Source: Bolinopsis microptera (taxonomy: Eukaryota > Ctenophora > Tentaculata > Lobata > Bolinopsidae). From it: a stretch of DNA of 64,000 nucleotides. Position numbers and translations under genes: made by a program. A model generated the notes under the pieces. The model had not been told where the DNA came from. It saw only the letters and a list, made by a program, of their open reading frames with translations, and made no database searches. Positions 11,081 to 25,384 of the stretch are shown here, in pieces (the first letter of the stretch is position 1; every line of letters starts with the position of its first letter). Location: NCBI RefSeq assembly GCF_026151205.1, contig NC_087072.1, forward strand, positions 18,770,103-18,834,102, read 5' to 3'.

Positions 11081-13855
11081 AGCTCTCCCACAAAAAGTAC
11101 AGCCAGCACAGACAGTTTTTGCAACCGAAACGATAACCATACATATCAATATCTTCAAAATCAGTATCTAGGACGTGTAAGGTTAGGTTTTATATTTATT
11201 CGCATTTTGAGATGTAACGGCCTTTTCCACATTCAATAAATCTGTCGGAAATCCGAATTTATCTTACTGCAATCACTTGCTAATATATATCAGTTATCTG
11301 CGCTTATCGGCAACGGGCCGTTATATTCTATTAATGCTTTTCAAACAAAGTTACAACGAATTCTTCATGTCGTGCATCCTGGGTTTGAACAGGATATGGC
11401 CGTTTAAAATATTTCCATCACGTTACATTACATAATTCTCAATAAATGTAATAGATTTTTAGTGTTGTAATTAGTTTAAAGTTTTAATCGGTCTCGCAGC
11501 TCTATTCTATATTTGCCTAACTCATTTAAGAGTGAGCAGACGACAGTATAAAAAACAGCAGACGACATGGCACCAATTTGGGGAGGACCAACTCCATTTC
11601 AACGGATCATACATCTTACATGATTATATATCTTGAACATCGTTTTTGATTTATTAGATTTGTTCCATTACATAAGCAAATAAACGGATAGTAATTGTAC
11701 ATCATGTTGCCAGTTATGATAATCCAGGATAACTGCACTGGATAAAGGGAATAAAGGTCACTTTTCCTTAACATTTTAAAAGCTTGCACATACCAAGGTA
11801 ATTTATGTAGTTAAAGTGGATACCTCCCGAACTACCGTAATTTTATGTACTGAACGGATTAAAAATCTTAAATACGTCCTTCGAGGTCACATTTCACAGG
11901 ACAAAAAATGCCTACCCATTTTATTTGAATATTAATAAGTTATTTGAATATTAATAAGTCCGGCATTAACCTGAATTATTCTTAATATCATAACTCGCAA
12001 GGTCTTGTGAAAGGATTAGGGAACGTATTTTAACTTAAAAACTTTATTGCTGATATCTAACTGAGAAGGAAATCTGCTGTATTTTTGTTATAAATTTATT
12101 CGAATCATAGTATATAATATTATGAGTAATGGTTTTTAAAATATTTCTTATCTGATGATGTGATAAAATTGTTTATGAGAAAGAAACCAGTTTTGAGGCG
12201 TAAAAATGAAGAGGACTTAAAGACTGTACATTTTTCACCGTTGAATAAAACTTAAATATATGGAATGATTAAAAAAAGCAGCCGCAACCTTGCTATTCAG
12301 CAAGTCTTGTTGTATGAAACAAATATTATATTGACTGCTAGTAAAATAGACATTTCAACTTTTAAATTTTAAACTGTAAAAGCATCTCTCGATTCGATTC
12401 GATTTAGGGTCTGATTATATAGCTTCATATTCGATTTGAGCTTCATATATGACTGTTAATGACTGTACATATGTTTTAATTGAAATTAAGTTCAATCAAA
12501 TGCAATCAAATGCGCCGTTTATTTTTGAAAACACAAAAATAGCAGAGAAATTCCCTCTTCCATTAGACATGTAACTTAAACTTCAGTTTGACTTCTGTGC
12601 TGCTGTTACTGCTAGGAAGGCATTCTTTTTATTTTACATACAAGCTATAAATAATTGCTTATTTTACGGATGTAGTATATCTAAGATTTTATCCAGTATG
12701 TATAATATACATACTGGATACAATGTTAGACCTAAACTTATGGCTCTGAACTTTTACTCACCGGCCTCACTATAGTTTAGCATGGTTTAAGTAGATAATT
12801 AAGCTAGTAGCTGAAAAAATAAGCATGAAACCTGTAGCTTAAAGTCCTTAGAGTCTGATAATAAAATTCTGGTGAAATACCGGACTTGGATATTAGAATT
12901 AGAATTAAATTTGGATATAAACTTATATTGCACCGAGTGCCCATTTCAGAAAATCACCGAGCACCAGCTCATGTATAATTTAGGCATTTAACCGTTATTA
13001 AACGCGCTCATGCCACAACGTTCCGAAAGATATCGCTCTGTCAGAATAAGAAATTACTGAAGGGCAGTCGTCACTCGTCACTCACCAAATCATGGTGCAA
13101 ATAGTATTGGATCTCATAAGAGTTGCGAAAATAACGAGAGAGCTTTTCGAATATGTTGCAAGAAAATCTGACCGAAAGGATCGTGGCCGTACTGCAAAAA
13201 GAAAAGGTTCGCCATTTTGTTGTTTGCTGAGAATAAGAACCATATGCTTTTTGGACGAATTAGCGCTGGCGCGCGCGCCAAATTTATTAGTTGTATGTAA
13301 AAAGTTGATGCGTTAACACTTAAATCTGAACGTGAACTCTTCGTAGCGCGGATCACTGGAATTTTCATTTTGAAATAACTCGCATACCAATGCAGGAATT
13401 CATAATATGAAGGTGTAGGACTCATAACATATTGATGAGATAAATATTGGTATCAAAATTTTACCAAAAAACTCATCGGATGATGGTAAGAAAACGTTTT
13501 TACACATTGACAGTCAAAAACAAAAAAAATAATATCAGTGTCAAATTAAGCGAGTGAAAATTGCTACCCGGTGGTTTTCGATGCTTCCGTATCCCCCGCA
13601 CACTTTAAAAAGCATACAAACGATATTCGGACAAAAAAATTCTGTGCTCGCGCTTGGCGCTTATTACACTGACTATAGAGAACAACATCCATTGTACATT
13701 CCTACCAGCGGCAACATGTTTTTTGTTTGGTCACCATGGAAACCATCACGACATGGATCAGTTTACATTTAATATCGTTAAACGGAGCACCATGCAAAAG
13801 GTGTGTTCTGAGGGTCGCGTGACCTCCACATGATACGCCACGTTGCTTATCAGAA
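11081..13855. other. No gene recognised; dispersed repeat relics
   Basis: Positions 11340-11435 resemble 27165-27262: both hold a CATCCTGGG/TTTCCAGGG TTTG segment and end in CGTTACATTACAT. Positions 13553-13682 are the inverted partner of the repeat at 6.5 kb. The overlapping frames at 13.1-13.4 kb on opposite strands show no family signal. Confidence 0.4.
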
Positions 13856-14073
13856 CCAATTGGGAAGGACCCCCCCGTCAAGTGGCAATAAAATGTGGAC
13901 GCTAATCTGCGAATTGAAGGGAGATTATATAGGTCAGCTGGGGGTAATCACGTGACAGAGATTACACTGATATACTCCCTTTGTACCACTTGCAATGGAA
14001 ACATTTTCTATTTCAACCCACACTCTTCTGGTAGACGTTACTCTTCTTCGCCCGGAGCTACTTTCTTGCAAAC
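13856..14073 (+). promoter_or_regulatory. Promoter of alpha-tubulin copy 1
   Basis: CCAAT at 13856-13860, CACGTG at 13949-13954 (in ATCACGTGAC), and CGTTACTC at 14036-14043, 30 nt before the first ATG. The same three elements precede the other tubulin copies. No TATA box is evident. CACGTG is the E-box bound by bHLH-zip factors such as USF, and CCAAT is bound by NF-Y. Which proteins act here is inference. Confidence 0.55.
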
Positions 14074-16083
<2,010 letters not shown>

Positions 16084-16258
16084 ACTATTTTCAGACAACT
16101 TTATGTATGAGATTTTGGAGAGGTTTGCTGTTTATCAGTCTCATGATAAGATAATGGTTTTAGGGATAATATCCAGTAATAGAGACTAGGTAGGACAAGT
16201 GAAACTACTGTTTAGGAGGAAACTCGAGCTTTCAGTGTGCTACACTTTCATCAGGCTC

Positions 16259-16264
16259 AATAAA
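16259..16264 (+). terminator. Poly(A) signal of tubulin copy 1
   Basis: AATAAA lies 176 nt after the TAA stop, inside the inverted-repeat interval. A second AATAAA at about 16651 could serve longer transcripts. Confidence 0.6.
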
Positions 16265-16321
16265 TGTATTTAATTGTAGTTGTGAAATAAGTTTAAACTG
16301 AAAAAAAAAATGAGTTTTTTA

Positions 16322-16399
16322 AATCAGAGATTTGTTATATAAAGCTACGGTTGTTTTGCAGCGTTTTAGAGCTCCGATGTTTCTTACAATGATAATCAG
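16322..16399 (-). pseudogene. 78-bp duplicated fragment of the LDLa receptor gene
   Basis: 76 of 78 bases are identical to 18099-18176, which encodes the loop and flanks between TM1 and TM2 of the neighbouring receptor. Both copies have the same orientation, so read on the tubulin strand the fragment is antisense to the receptor mRNA. It is not a functional exon. Confidence 0.9.
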
Positions 16400-16784
16400 A
16401 TTCACTTGTCCTACCTAGTCTCTACTACCGGATATTATCCCTAAAATCATTAACTTTATATATATTTATAAATTGTATTTATTTATATTTTGACCCGAAC
16501 TGTGCAGATGTATTTGCTAATGCTGTTTATAAGTTTTGCCAAATAATGAAATCTTCTTTATCCAAATGATCTGACAATTTTTTGTTTTCGCATTAAAGTG
16601 TAATATCAGGCTACTGCATATGATATTGCATTCATGATAAACTGGTTTACAAAATAAAGACTCATCTTATTGTACAATCACAATCAAATTATGGTCTGTT
16701 CAATATTGGTTTTAAATCACAGTATACAATTAAGATTAACCTCCCTTATCATTACTCAATGACCAGCAGTTTTGTTAGCATGTT

Positions 16785-19700
16785 CTATGTTGGATTGTGT
16801 AGGACCTTTATCCTTAAATCCTCTGGAAAATGCACCTCGACAGCCACAGTTCCATTTATCTCTGTTGGGACTCCGTCAACGCCTGTTTCATTTTCTGCGA
16901 ATCCATTCCCGTGGCTTTCTTCGCGATCCTCAAAATCTTTCTTTATATCTTTCTCTATATCTTTCTTTATTCTGACATTTTTGTCCTTTCCTACAGCACT
17001 GTCAGCTACATTCGCATCTATTCGAATATTTATTTGATCCTTTTCAATAACCTTAGTTTGTGTTCTATAACTACGGAAGTGTTGGATAACCCTCGAGTAA
17101 ATTACCAAGTTGGAGATTTTGACAGAAATTATATGAAAACGTGCCTGTAGAACGCCTGCCACAAGATCGTCGTAAAGTAAGGGATTGATCACAGAGTTGA
17201 TGGGTAGGATTATCATGGAAAAGATGCCATACCAGGGTGTGGCATCTAAAACTTCCAAAGAATGTAAGGCACAAATTACTATGAAAGGCACCCAACAGCA
17301 AAAATCAGTAGTGATGATTACTGCGATCTTCCTGTTAGTCTTGCGGATTCTTTTATGGAATTTATTATTATGAATTGAAAATGCTTCTGAAGAGTTTCTT
17401 GAGACAAGACCAATAAGAATATAAAATGAAGATATGAAGAGAAAGCAGATGAGATTTACTGCGAGGGTAGACCACACAAAGTATTTTTGGGGATCATCTT
17501 TCTTCACAAAATATTTGAAAAGGCACACTGCATCATTTCCGTAAAAATCGAGTTTAGTGACCATCAAAGTATGATCCTCATATCCAAAATCATGGGAGAA
17601 CATGTTCCTGACCATCTTGAGGATCATTTCCCAACTCAGGGTCTTTTCTTTCATCCGTCCAAAGTAGGCTTCAATGACTAGAAGAATGTTCTGTTTATTT
17701 GGAGTTCCAATGAATAATTGGAGCTGGTCAGGAAACTTGAGTCCATTGACGAAGAAATCTTCTAAACCACTGATTATCGGTGAAATTGCAATAGTTGCAG
17801 ATACTAAGACTATGAAAGACACTCCAAGGACAACTCTGAGGCATTTTCCTCGGTTAACTTCCCCTGGGACCCTGAATGAGTGACTAATGCCATTCAGTCT
17901 GACTATGCTCAAACCTACCATTGCAAAAAGGGAAACTTGTGATCCAATTGTGCTAAGAACTCCGATTGTGGAACACTTAGTGCTGGTCATCCATTCAATT
18001 TGATTTTGACAATAAGTCTTTCCAAAAATTATAGTATCGTAGATTGCTACAACTAATAAGTAGCATCCAACCAAAAGGTCTCCAAAAGATATAAGAATAA
18101 TCAGAGATTTGTTATATAAAGCTACAGTTGTTTTGCAGCGTTTTAGAGCTCCGATGTTTCTTACAATGATAATTAGGTTTGTAGTGACTGCGAGTCCTCC
18201 GATGAGCCATGTAGTTACTTTGAGGAGAGAAGTTTTAAGGATCTGTCTTGAGCACTGGTCATTGCATTCATCGGACTTATCTAAACAATCAAAATTATCA
18301 TCACATTTGCTAGTTTTTGGTATGAAACGAACGGAGGAATTACATCTGAAATGATTGGTACATATTGTCTCATCTGATGCATCTCCACAGTCATCAACTA
18401 AATCACAAACCTGGGAGTAGTCTATACACCTGATCTTATCGTCACACACGAAATATTTGTTAGTATAGATATTTCCTTGGGACTTGGTAAAGAAGGCTAG
18501 GTACTTGTTGTTGGCGATAGTTCCTATTCTGTCTGGGTATTGAACAGGACAAACCTCATATCTTGGCTGATTCTTGAGTGGGCAAGAGGAGTTGGCACAT
18601 CTATTCCTGCAACTGGTGAATACATACTGCTCTCCGTACATATGGTCACAGTTTTGTTTCGAATTGTTTTGGAGATGTAATTCAGTTCTGTTACTCACTC
18701 CAAAATACTCATGATCAGGAAAAATGAAAAGTTCTTTGACGCAGTTAACCTCGTCGAGGCTTGCGATGCTTCCGAGTCCTTTCATGCAGTATGATAGGTA
18801 CTTCAGGAGGCCACTCTTCGTACTGAAGACAGATGTGGATATTGTTTGGGAACTTCTAGATAATGAACAAATCTTGTTCTCGTTTCCACACGTTTCAAGT
18901 CCGTCACAAAGTTGATTCAATTCCACGTAGCCGTTATCTCCTAAGAGACACACAAAAACATTTTCGCAAGTTGTATTGCTGGTAACCAATCTATATGTCT
19001 TGTCTCTCCCACATGTTGGCCAAATCGCCAGTTCGTCGCTTCCATCAATGCAGTCTTGTACACCGTCACTTAACCAAGTTAAAGGCAATGTCAGCAAACC
19101 TGCTTTTCCAACTTTTCTTTCACAGGTGTTTTCGGTTTGACTGAGACATATTGGATGTAATTCGTCAGCGTTGTCGTCACAAAAACGTTTGTTGTCACAC
19201 ATCAAGTGTTTGTGAGTGTAGCAAGATTTTGAAATGTTGTGACAGTCACTTTCAATACGATCATCGCACATTGATACGCCCACAGTACAGATCATGTATT
19301 TGGAAACAGTAGATTTAAATCCGTTTATGTTGCACGTAGCTCCAACCCTAGCTGGGTCTGTGCAATTTGTTTGCACTTTCCTCATGTCTGTGCAATATAA
19401 TTTACTATAACTTTCTGCCAATGGATACAAAGGCACACATCTCGTAAAATTATGGACTGGAACCACAGCTTTCGATAAGGGCTGCACACATTTGTTCCTT
19501 GTATTTTCAGTAACTGTACAGTTGACCTCATCTGCACTGTCGTCACAATCTCTCCTTCCGTCGCATATTGAATATGGATAAAGGTAGATCACAAATTCCC
19601 CAAAATATGTGCAATACATTCCATAAGTTAGGCCGTTACAAATAGCCTCATCCTGGCAGTCCTCAACCTCACACCTATCATTACAGACGAACATAGACTG

Positions 19701-21405
19701 AATCACAAGTCCAGTTGGCAAGGTTGTCATATTTGAACACCCAGTCTCATCAAGGTCTGTGTTTGTGCAGTCTTGAACTCCGTCACAAACCCATCCCAAT
19801 GTTGTCAAATCATTAAGAGTTACAACAGCACCACGTCCTTTTTGGTAAAACTCGCACATTTGGTTGCCACATAATGTGTTCTTGTTCGTTATGCTGTATC
19901 CTTCTAATCTTCGGTCACAAGCTTGGTAAAAGTAAGGGTCCTTAGAGCAAGTTTGCCCATGTTTATACGGCCAGAAATTAGTGCCAAGGTAATAAAACTC
20001 TTCTGAAGCATGGCACTTGTACTTCTCACCGTTCCATCTGTCATTTGAGCATCTGTACTTTAGAAACCCGCCATGTTCTCCAATATGACACGAATCAAGG
20101 TCATCTGAAAGACAATGTAGTAACTAGTAACATTGAAAACAACATTCTCTCATCAAACGACAATCCTGACTAAATCTGAATTTTTTTTCAAAAGAGCTGA
20201 AGAACAAGACGTGTCAACAAAACATCTAAATCTAAAATATATCTCAATCTGTCACTTTACCCTGTCTTGAAGTACTATAACTATTAGAGTTTGTTGTTTC
20301 AAATTCAAATGTCAAAGACGTAGCTGAACGTGCAAAATTTGCAAAGTCAAATACAAATCTTGTTTCAAATATCCAAGTAGTTCCTGTCACATACACCCAA
20401 GTAGTATCGTAATTCGAAACATCTGTTTTGAATTCTGATGATCGATTTGTCGCCGAATATTTTTCCAGAACAGCTGTTGAACCTGAATTGGTTAGTACTA
20501 TTTTGACAATATTTGATCAAAGTAAATGAATTTGTTAATTTAAAGCTCGATCCAGGTAAGAAAATTTGTAATATTTTTAATCTGTTTATTTATTCATTTC
20601 ATTTCATTGCTGTTGTTGCTGCTGTAAGCTGATGTTGTATCTCAAAGCAAGGTTGCTTAGAAAAACGCTGGAGATCTCTCTGGTTCCCTTGCTAGGATTT
20701 CCAAGTCCATATTTTCTCTTCCAAAATGTTCCATCCTTTTCCGAAAACCAGTGCTTGGTTGCTTTTGGTTCATCGTTGTAATGCCCAGACAATGAGGGTT
20801 GAATTTTGGCGACTGATCTGGTGGTATTTTTCCTGTGAAATTGGGTTCAGGCTCCTTCAGGTCTCTATAACGTTCAGGGATGAGGTAGGGAGTTCCTGAT
20901 TATTAAGGTGTCCGGAGTCACTCCGTTAATAGCTCCGAGCATGAATACACTATGATGATGTCATCATACTTTTAGTTTTTCTGCTTCCATGTGCCTGCCT
21001 CATTCATTGGAATTGTTTCTTTTTCTTTCTTTTGCAGTACACCGTACACGGTACAACCAATAATAAAATCAGTGACATCTTCCTCAATAGGTCCTCAAAC
21101 TCTCATTCTATCGATTGTTCAGAACATAATTTCACCACTCAGCCCATGTAAAATTTGGCTTATGAGTGAAATGGTAATATTTTGCTAATTGGATTAAACT
21201 TGAAAGACGGCGATCCACTTTATAAAACGTCAAAAACTGATAATACACACTACATGTTTCTTAATTTGTTACAGCATTAAAAATGAGAGTACTGAAACAT
21301 CTTCTATAATATAGATCTACCTGAATGTGAAGCTTCCGATTTTAATAATGAAGAGGCTGAATCAGACAGTAGTATCAAAACGAACGTCAACATTTTACTC
21401 TGCAT
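16785..21405 (-). CDS. LDLa-repeat seven-transmembrane receptor (GRL101-like architecture)
   Basis: A predicted 1208-residue cell-surface receptor with three coding exons joined in phase 1: 21405-21321 (signal peptide MLTFVLILLSDSASS, with an in-frame ATG four codons earlier), 20482-20261 and 20104-16785. Order: signal peptide; a Ser/Thr-rich module of unknown type (29-102); about eight LDL-receptor class A-like Cys modules (about 103-720), several with the DxxDE calcium cage (CDGRRDCDDSADE, CIDGSDE, CDLVDDCGDASDE); then a rhodopsin-class 7TM core (about 724-1080). Seen in the core are CCWVP in TM6 and NPLLYD (NPxxY) in TM7. The TM3 DRY site reads VRL, without its acidic residue, and the TM4-TM5 extracellular loop is unusually long (about 95 residues). 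The tail is charged. LDLa modules on a class A core match the snail receptor GRL101, but no leucine-rich repeats were seen. The ligand is unknown. Confidence 0.88.
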
Positions 21406-21904
21406 ACCGTAATGGAAGTTGACTCATGAATTTCATTTCTAAGTTATAAGGCCGGGAGCGTCCAGCCTTTTAGAGAGTACTTGTAAGCTTTGTTTAGATT
21501 CGACACTTTGAGTTTGCACGACATATTGCCTCCAATCTCTAGTGACATCTGTTGTCTTCCGTACTGCAGGCTGCTGCTATTTAAAACACATTCATTTAAC
21601 TTTTAAAGTAAGTGGTTTTAATTTTTAAAGTCACACTATAACAGAACAGTAGCACTAAAAGTAAGTGGATAGAACATGGGTAATGTCACGAGCCGAGCGT
21701 GTTAAATCACTCTACAACTATACAGTCGATCTTTTAAATTTTTCTAAAAGGTTCCCCGACAATTGAAACCATGATTTGGATCGAAGTATTTTCGGACGCT
21801 GATTCCGAATCACCCCATGGTAAAAATGCTCCCCTGGCGAGATATTGGCGAAAAACCGTCACGATCACGTGATATGACCGTATTAGGAAGTTGGTATAAT
21901 TTTT
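21406..21904. other. Upstream region of the receptor gene; nothing further recognised
   Basis: This holds the presumed 5' UTR and promoter of the minus-strand receptor. An in-frame stop lies just upstream of the chosen ATG. No TATA box or conserved element was recognised. Confidence 0.4.
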
Positions 21905-22320
21905 CGTCAGGGTTAGGGTTTCGGCATATGCTTTTGTGTTTTGTTAGGGATTGGGTTAGGGTTGGGATCGGATTAAAGTGTTAGGGTTTCGAATAGAAGC
22001 TCAGGGCCAGCTAAAAAACGAGTTGAAAAAGTCACGTGACAGTCGAGTGTAGAGTGATTAATAATCATCCCTTTTGTTAGGGATTGGGTCAGGGATAGGG
22101 TTGGGATCAGATAAGCTATAGGGTTAGGGTTTCGAATAGTCGTTCAGGGCCAGCTAGAGAACAGGTTGAAAATTAGTCAGGTGACAGTCGAGTGTAGAGT
22201 TACCTGGGGACCCCAGGCTATTATTGATTATGTTCAATGTTCATAGATATAAAGATTCGGCGGAATGACAACCTGAGCGCCGCCCAGTATTAGTAAGTGT
22301 AGAGTGATTAATCATCATCC
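21905..22320. repeat. Tandem repeat rich in TTAGGG-like words, about 133-bp unit
   Basis: The block starting GTTAGGGATTGGG occurs at 21943 and again at 22076, each followed by TTAGGGTTTCGAATAG, CAGGGCCAGCTA and GACAGTCGAGTGTAGAG. The second copy is split by a short MITE at 22200-22296. Confidence 0.8.
22200..22296 (+). mobile_element. Short MITE, copy A (97 bp)
   Basis: The element begins TTACCTGGGG and ends CCCAGTATTAGTAA, and has the core CGGCGGAATGACA. It is flanked by the 8-bp duplication GTGTAGAG (22192-22199 and 22297-22304). The neighbouring tandem-repeat copy at about 22039-22075 shows the unoccupied site, which confirms the insertion and the duplication. Non-coding. Confidence 0.85.
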
Positions 22321-22484
22321 AAAATTAATGGAAATAATAACCGAACTTTATTATTCACGGACCTTATAATGCCACAAACATAATTATTCACAGACATAAT
22401 TATTAATTATTCACGCTAAAAAAGTAATGTCCGTGAAAGTAATACTAATATAATGTATATCACAATGCTGGCAAGCATGACCGT

Positions 22485-22632
22485 CGCCCTTATATTCACA
22501 ATACTATTTACCCCCTTTACTATTTACCCCCTTTACTATTTACCCCCTTTATTATTTACCCACCTTTACTATTTACCCCCTTTACTATTTACCCTCTTTA
22601 CTATTTACCCCCCTTACTGTTTACCCCCATTC
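22485..22632. repeat. 17-bp minisatellite (CTTTACTATTTACCCCC)
   Basis: About eight near-identical 17-bp units lie inside the composite element. A shorter relic of the same words occurs at 790-835 on the opposite strand. Confidence 0.9.
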
Positions 22633-23895
22633 TAATTCAATGTTAAAGATGACAGGAATAAAAAATAGTTATGTGGAGGTTTTTAAGAAATTTGCGCAAA
22701 ATACGCGCCAGCATGTTATACGAAATTAGGTAAAAAACCCAAAATCGCCATATTCAGGTGCCTTTAAAACTGTGTTAAAATTGAGTTAGAGATCTGAAAC
22801 TTTTCAAGGCGTCTAGACGTTGACCAAATCGACTGCAAAAAAAGTTTCAAGTTACAGGAGTATTGGGATTCAAGTTGGATATTCAAGTGTCCGTAGATTC
22901 AAAAGTGTGAACGATACAGTCATCTTGAACCACTGGTCTTAAAAATAATTGTTTACACTTCAGTTTACATTAAATCAAAAAATAATTTAACGTCATTATC
23001 ACCACTCGATGACGTCATCAAATAAGGTGTTTTTAAAACTTGATTTTTTACAAAATAACAACTTTTCAAATCAACTTTTAACCATTAAGGAGTAATTTTA
23101 TTCAAAATCTGAGGAAATTTTCACCTTAGATAATTGTTCAAGCATTCTGAAAATCTACCGGAAAATTTTCCTACCTTGCTCTTTCATAAAGATATTTGCT
23201 ATTGTATTGGTTGGTATATTGAAGTTGGTGCTTTTTTGAAGAATAATTTTATAAAAACACAAAAGTTGTGAATTAGTATTCTCCGGTGTTGGGCCATCCC
23301 TTGGGTTGTGGAGCTCAATTTTGCTTCCTAAAGGTCTAAATTGTGTTATAGGCTAGTTTTAATGTTGAAAATCGAAAAGTTGCACATGTGGGGACACGCC
23401 CAAATTGATTTAAAATTGCTAAAATCACTGAAAATTGTTATTTTCATAATTTTTATCAACTTTGGAGTCCCGTTGTGATTCAAGTTCTTTTTGAAATCTT
23501 CTGAAACGTTGCATGCTTATCAAACTATATATTAAATACCACTATGCAAAAATTTACGGTGATTCAATATTTTATGCGCACGTAACGTCTGCTTAAAGTT
23601 TGCACGTGCGAAAGGTGAGAATCTTGCTCATTCGTGATTTCGAATAAATTCTGCTTTCCCACGATATTTAAATGGCATTATATATGAATTTAATGCCAAC
23701 TTGAATGAGTAAAAAGTGCCATATTCAGTCAGATATCGACAGATATGCCTACTTAAACACAAGGAAATGTTTTGAAAGGTAAAATTTCGAAATCGTTGAA
23801 ATTACCTCTTTATAAATATTAATAATAATATTGATCAAGTTATGAGCTTAAATTTCGACTTTGTAAATTATCCTGACATTATAAACAAAAAGAGA

Positions 23896-24242
23896 TGATA
23901 TTTGACCAAAACCCATAATCATGGGTAGAACTAGAGTGGACCGCTGCCAGTGTCTCTTTTTTCCAAACAAAAGGAAATGATATTAATTTGAATAACCGTC
24001 CGCAAATGCAAATTGATACCGAGAATGAAATCGGTCGCTCGCTTTTCCCATTCATTCACAGCTTTATACGAATTATAATAAACCTTATTGAATGGAAAAA
24101 GCGAGCGACCGATTTCATTTTCGGTATCATTTTGCATTTGCGGACGGTTCCTCAAATTAATATCATTTCCTTTTGTTTGGAAAAGAGAGACACTGGCAGC
24201 GGTCCACTCTACCCATGATTATGGGTTTTGGTCAAATTATCA
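23896..24242. mobile_element. Fold-back element with about 155-bp inverted arms
   Basis: The arm at 23896-24052 is a near-exact reverse complement of 24088-24242, with about 35 bp of spacer. The arms begin TTTGACCAAAACCCATAATC. The mirrored short reading frames on both strands here are products of the palindrome, not genes. One arm recurs at 1-137. Confidence 0.92.
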
Positions 24243-25384
24243 TATAACTTAGTTGTAGTGTACGTACGGAACATTCATTAAACATTTTCTGTACATGCGT
24301 TCACTAAAACTCATATCACGTTCTGAACGTAGTGAATACATTGCATTGTATTTGTGTGATCATTGGCTCATGGCGACTAACTCTAAGTCTAAGTCAGAAA
24401 TATACTCTCTCGCGCGCGACGCTCGTAGAAGCATTTCTCGCCAACCGCCATGTTTTAGTAGGAGAACACAAATAGGATTGCACCTCATTTTGTATCAGTC
24501 TGTAAAATTGATAATTATCAGTCTGATAAAATAACATCTCAAAAATTTGCCCCACGAAAAACCTCACCGAACCTCCACGCGGTTTGGGGTGGGTGGCTCG
24601 AACGGGAGGTGCATGGGTGTTTCTAACCTAGTAACCTATGCAAAGGAAGGGACTAGCCATCTCTACATAACAACAAGGAAAGGCTCTAATAGTAGGGGGT
24701 ACTGCACGATAAAAAATAAACTTGCTCGGATTTAAAAAATTTTTGTACCACTGTTTTCTAAAGACTGTGAGAATTTTCACAATACCAAATTTGTCATACT
24801 TTTTTGAAAAAATCAATAAGTTTCGCCTACTCGCCAAGGTGCCATATTTGATGGTGCGCGGCTTTTGGAGCAAAAGTAGCTGTAAAAGTCGCGTAATTTG
24901 ACCAAATTCGTCCTAATTTGACCATTTTTGTCGTATTATTCGGATTTATCTTCAGTTCCTTTAATGAGATCATTCTGGAAATTGGCGACGACCTTCCAAT
25001 AGGGCTTTCACAACTGTCCGAAAAATTTGGTGGATATCGGAGTTGATTTAGTGATCAAAATGGGGCAAAATACGCTGCTTTTAGTTTTAGCTGTAACATA
25101 ATGTCTGATGGTTGGATATGCTGTAAATTTTTCGGACACTTTCCTTGTAAGTCTATGAGTAAGCTTACCAATTTTTGTTGCAATTGGAGGTCGGGAAGGA
25201 TACTCAATATCTATTTGTTTGAAGAAAATTGTGCTGGCCGAAATTAGCGCTAAAAAACCATCCTACAGTCGGCATGCGCGGCTCCTGTCGATGGCGCACT
25301 ACCTACTAATAGCCTCTACTAACCTTAAAACCGCAGCATAACCGCTTTTCCCACAGGCAAATAACACCTTCCGCAGGAAACTAA
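24243..25384. other. No gene recognised
   Basis: No supportable exon or RNA. Short frames at 24.3-24.9 kb have no family signal. Confidence 0.35.

Larger units (their letters stand above)
16152..16452. repeat. 52-bp inverted repeat behind tubulin copy 1
   Basis: The arm at 16152-16203 is the reverse complement of 16401-16452, with three mismatches in 52. The left arm lies in the tubulin 3' UTR. The 197-bp interior contains the AATAAA signal, an A10 run and a 78-bp copy of receptor-gene sequence. It could be a fold-back element or a product of template switching. Confidence 0.85.
22455..24242 (-). mobile_element. Composite mobile element, fuller copy
   Basis: This shares ordered blocks with 1-880 in inverted orientation and ends in the fold-back structure at 23.9-24.24 kb. 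The segment 22.8-23.9 kb has no counterpart at the window start. No transposase or RT was recognised, so it is probably non-autonomous. Confidence 0.65.

Noticed and set aside
20604-20792. Poly-Gln-ending minus-strand frame as an extra receptor exon
   Set aside because: The exons at 21405-21321 and 20482-20261 already join in phase 1. This frame lies in the intron between them and has no suitable junctions.
23931-24218. Two similar short proteins on opposite strands
   Set aside because: They are mirror translations of the two arms of one palindrome, with no family signal.
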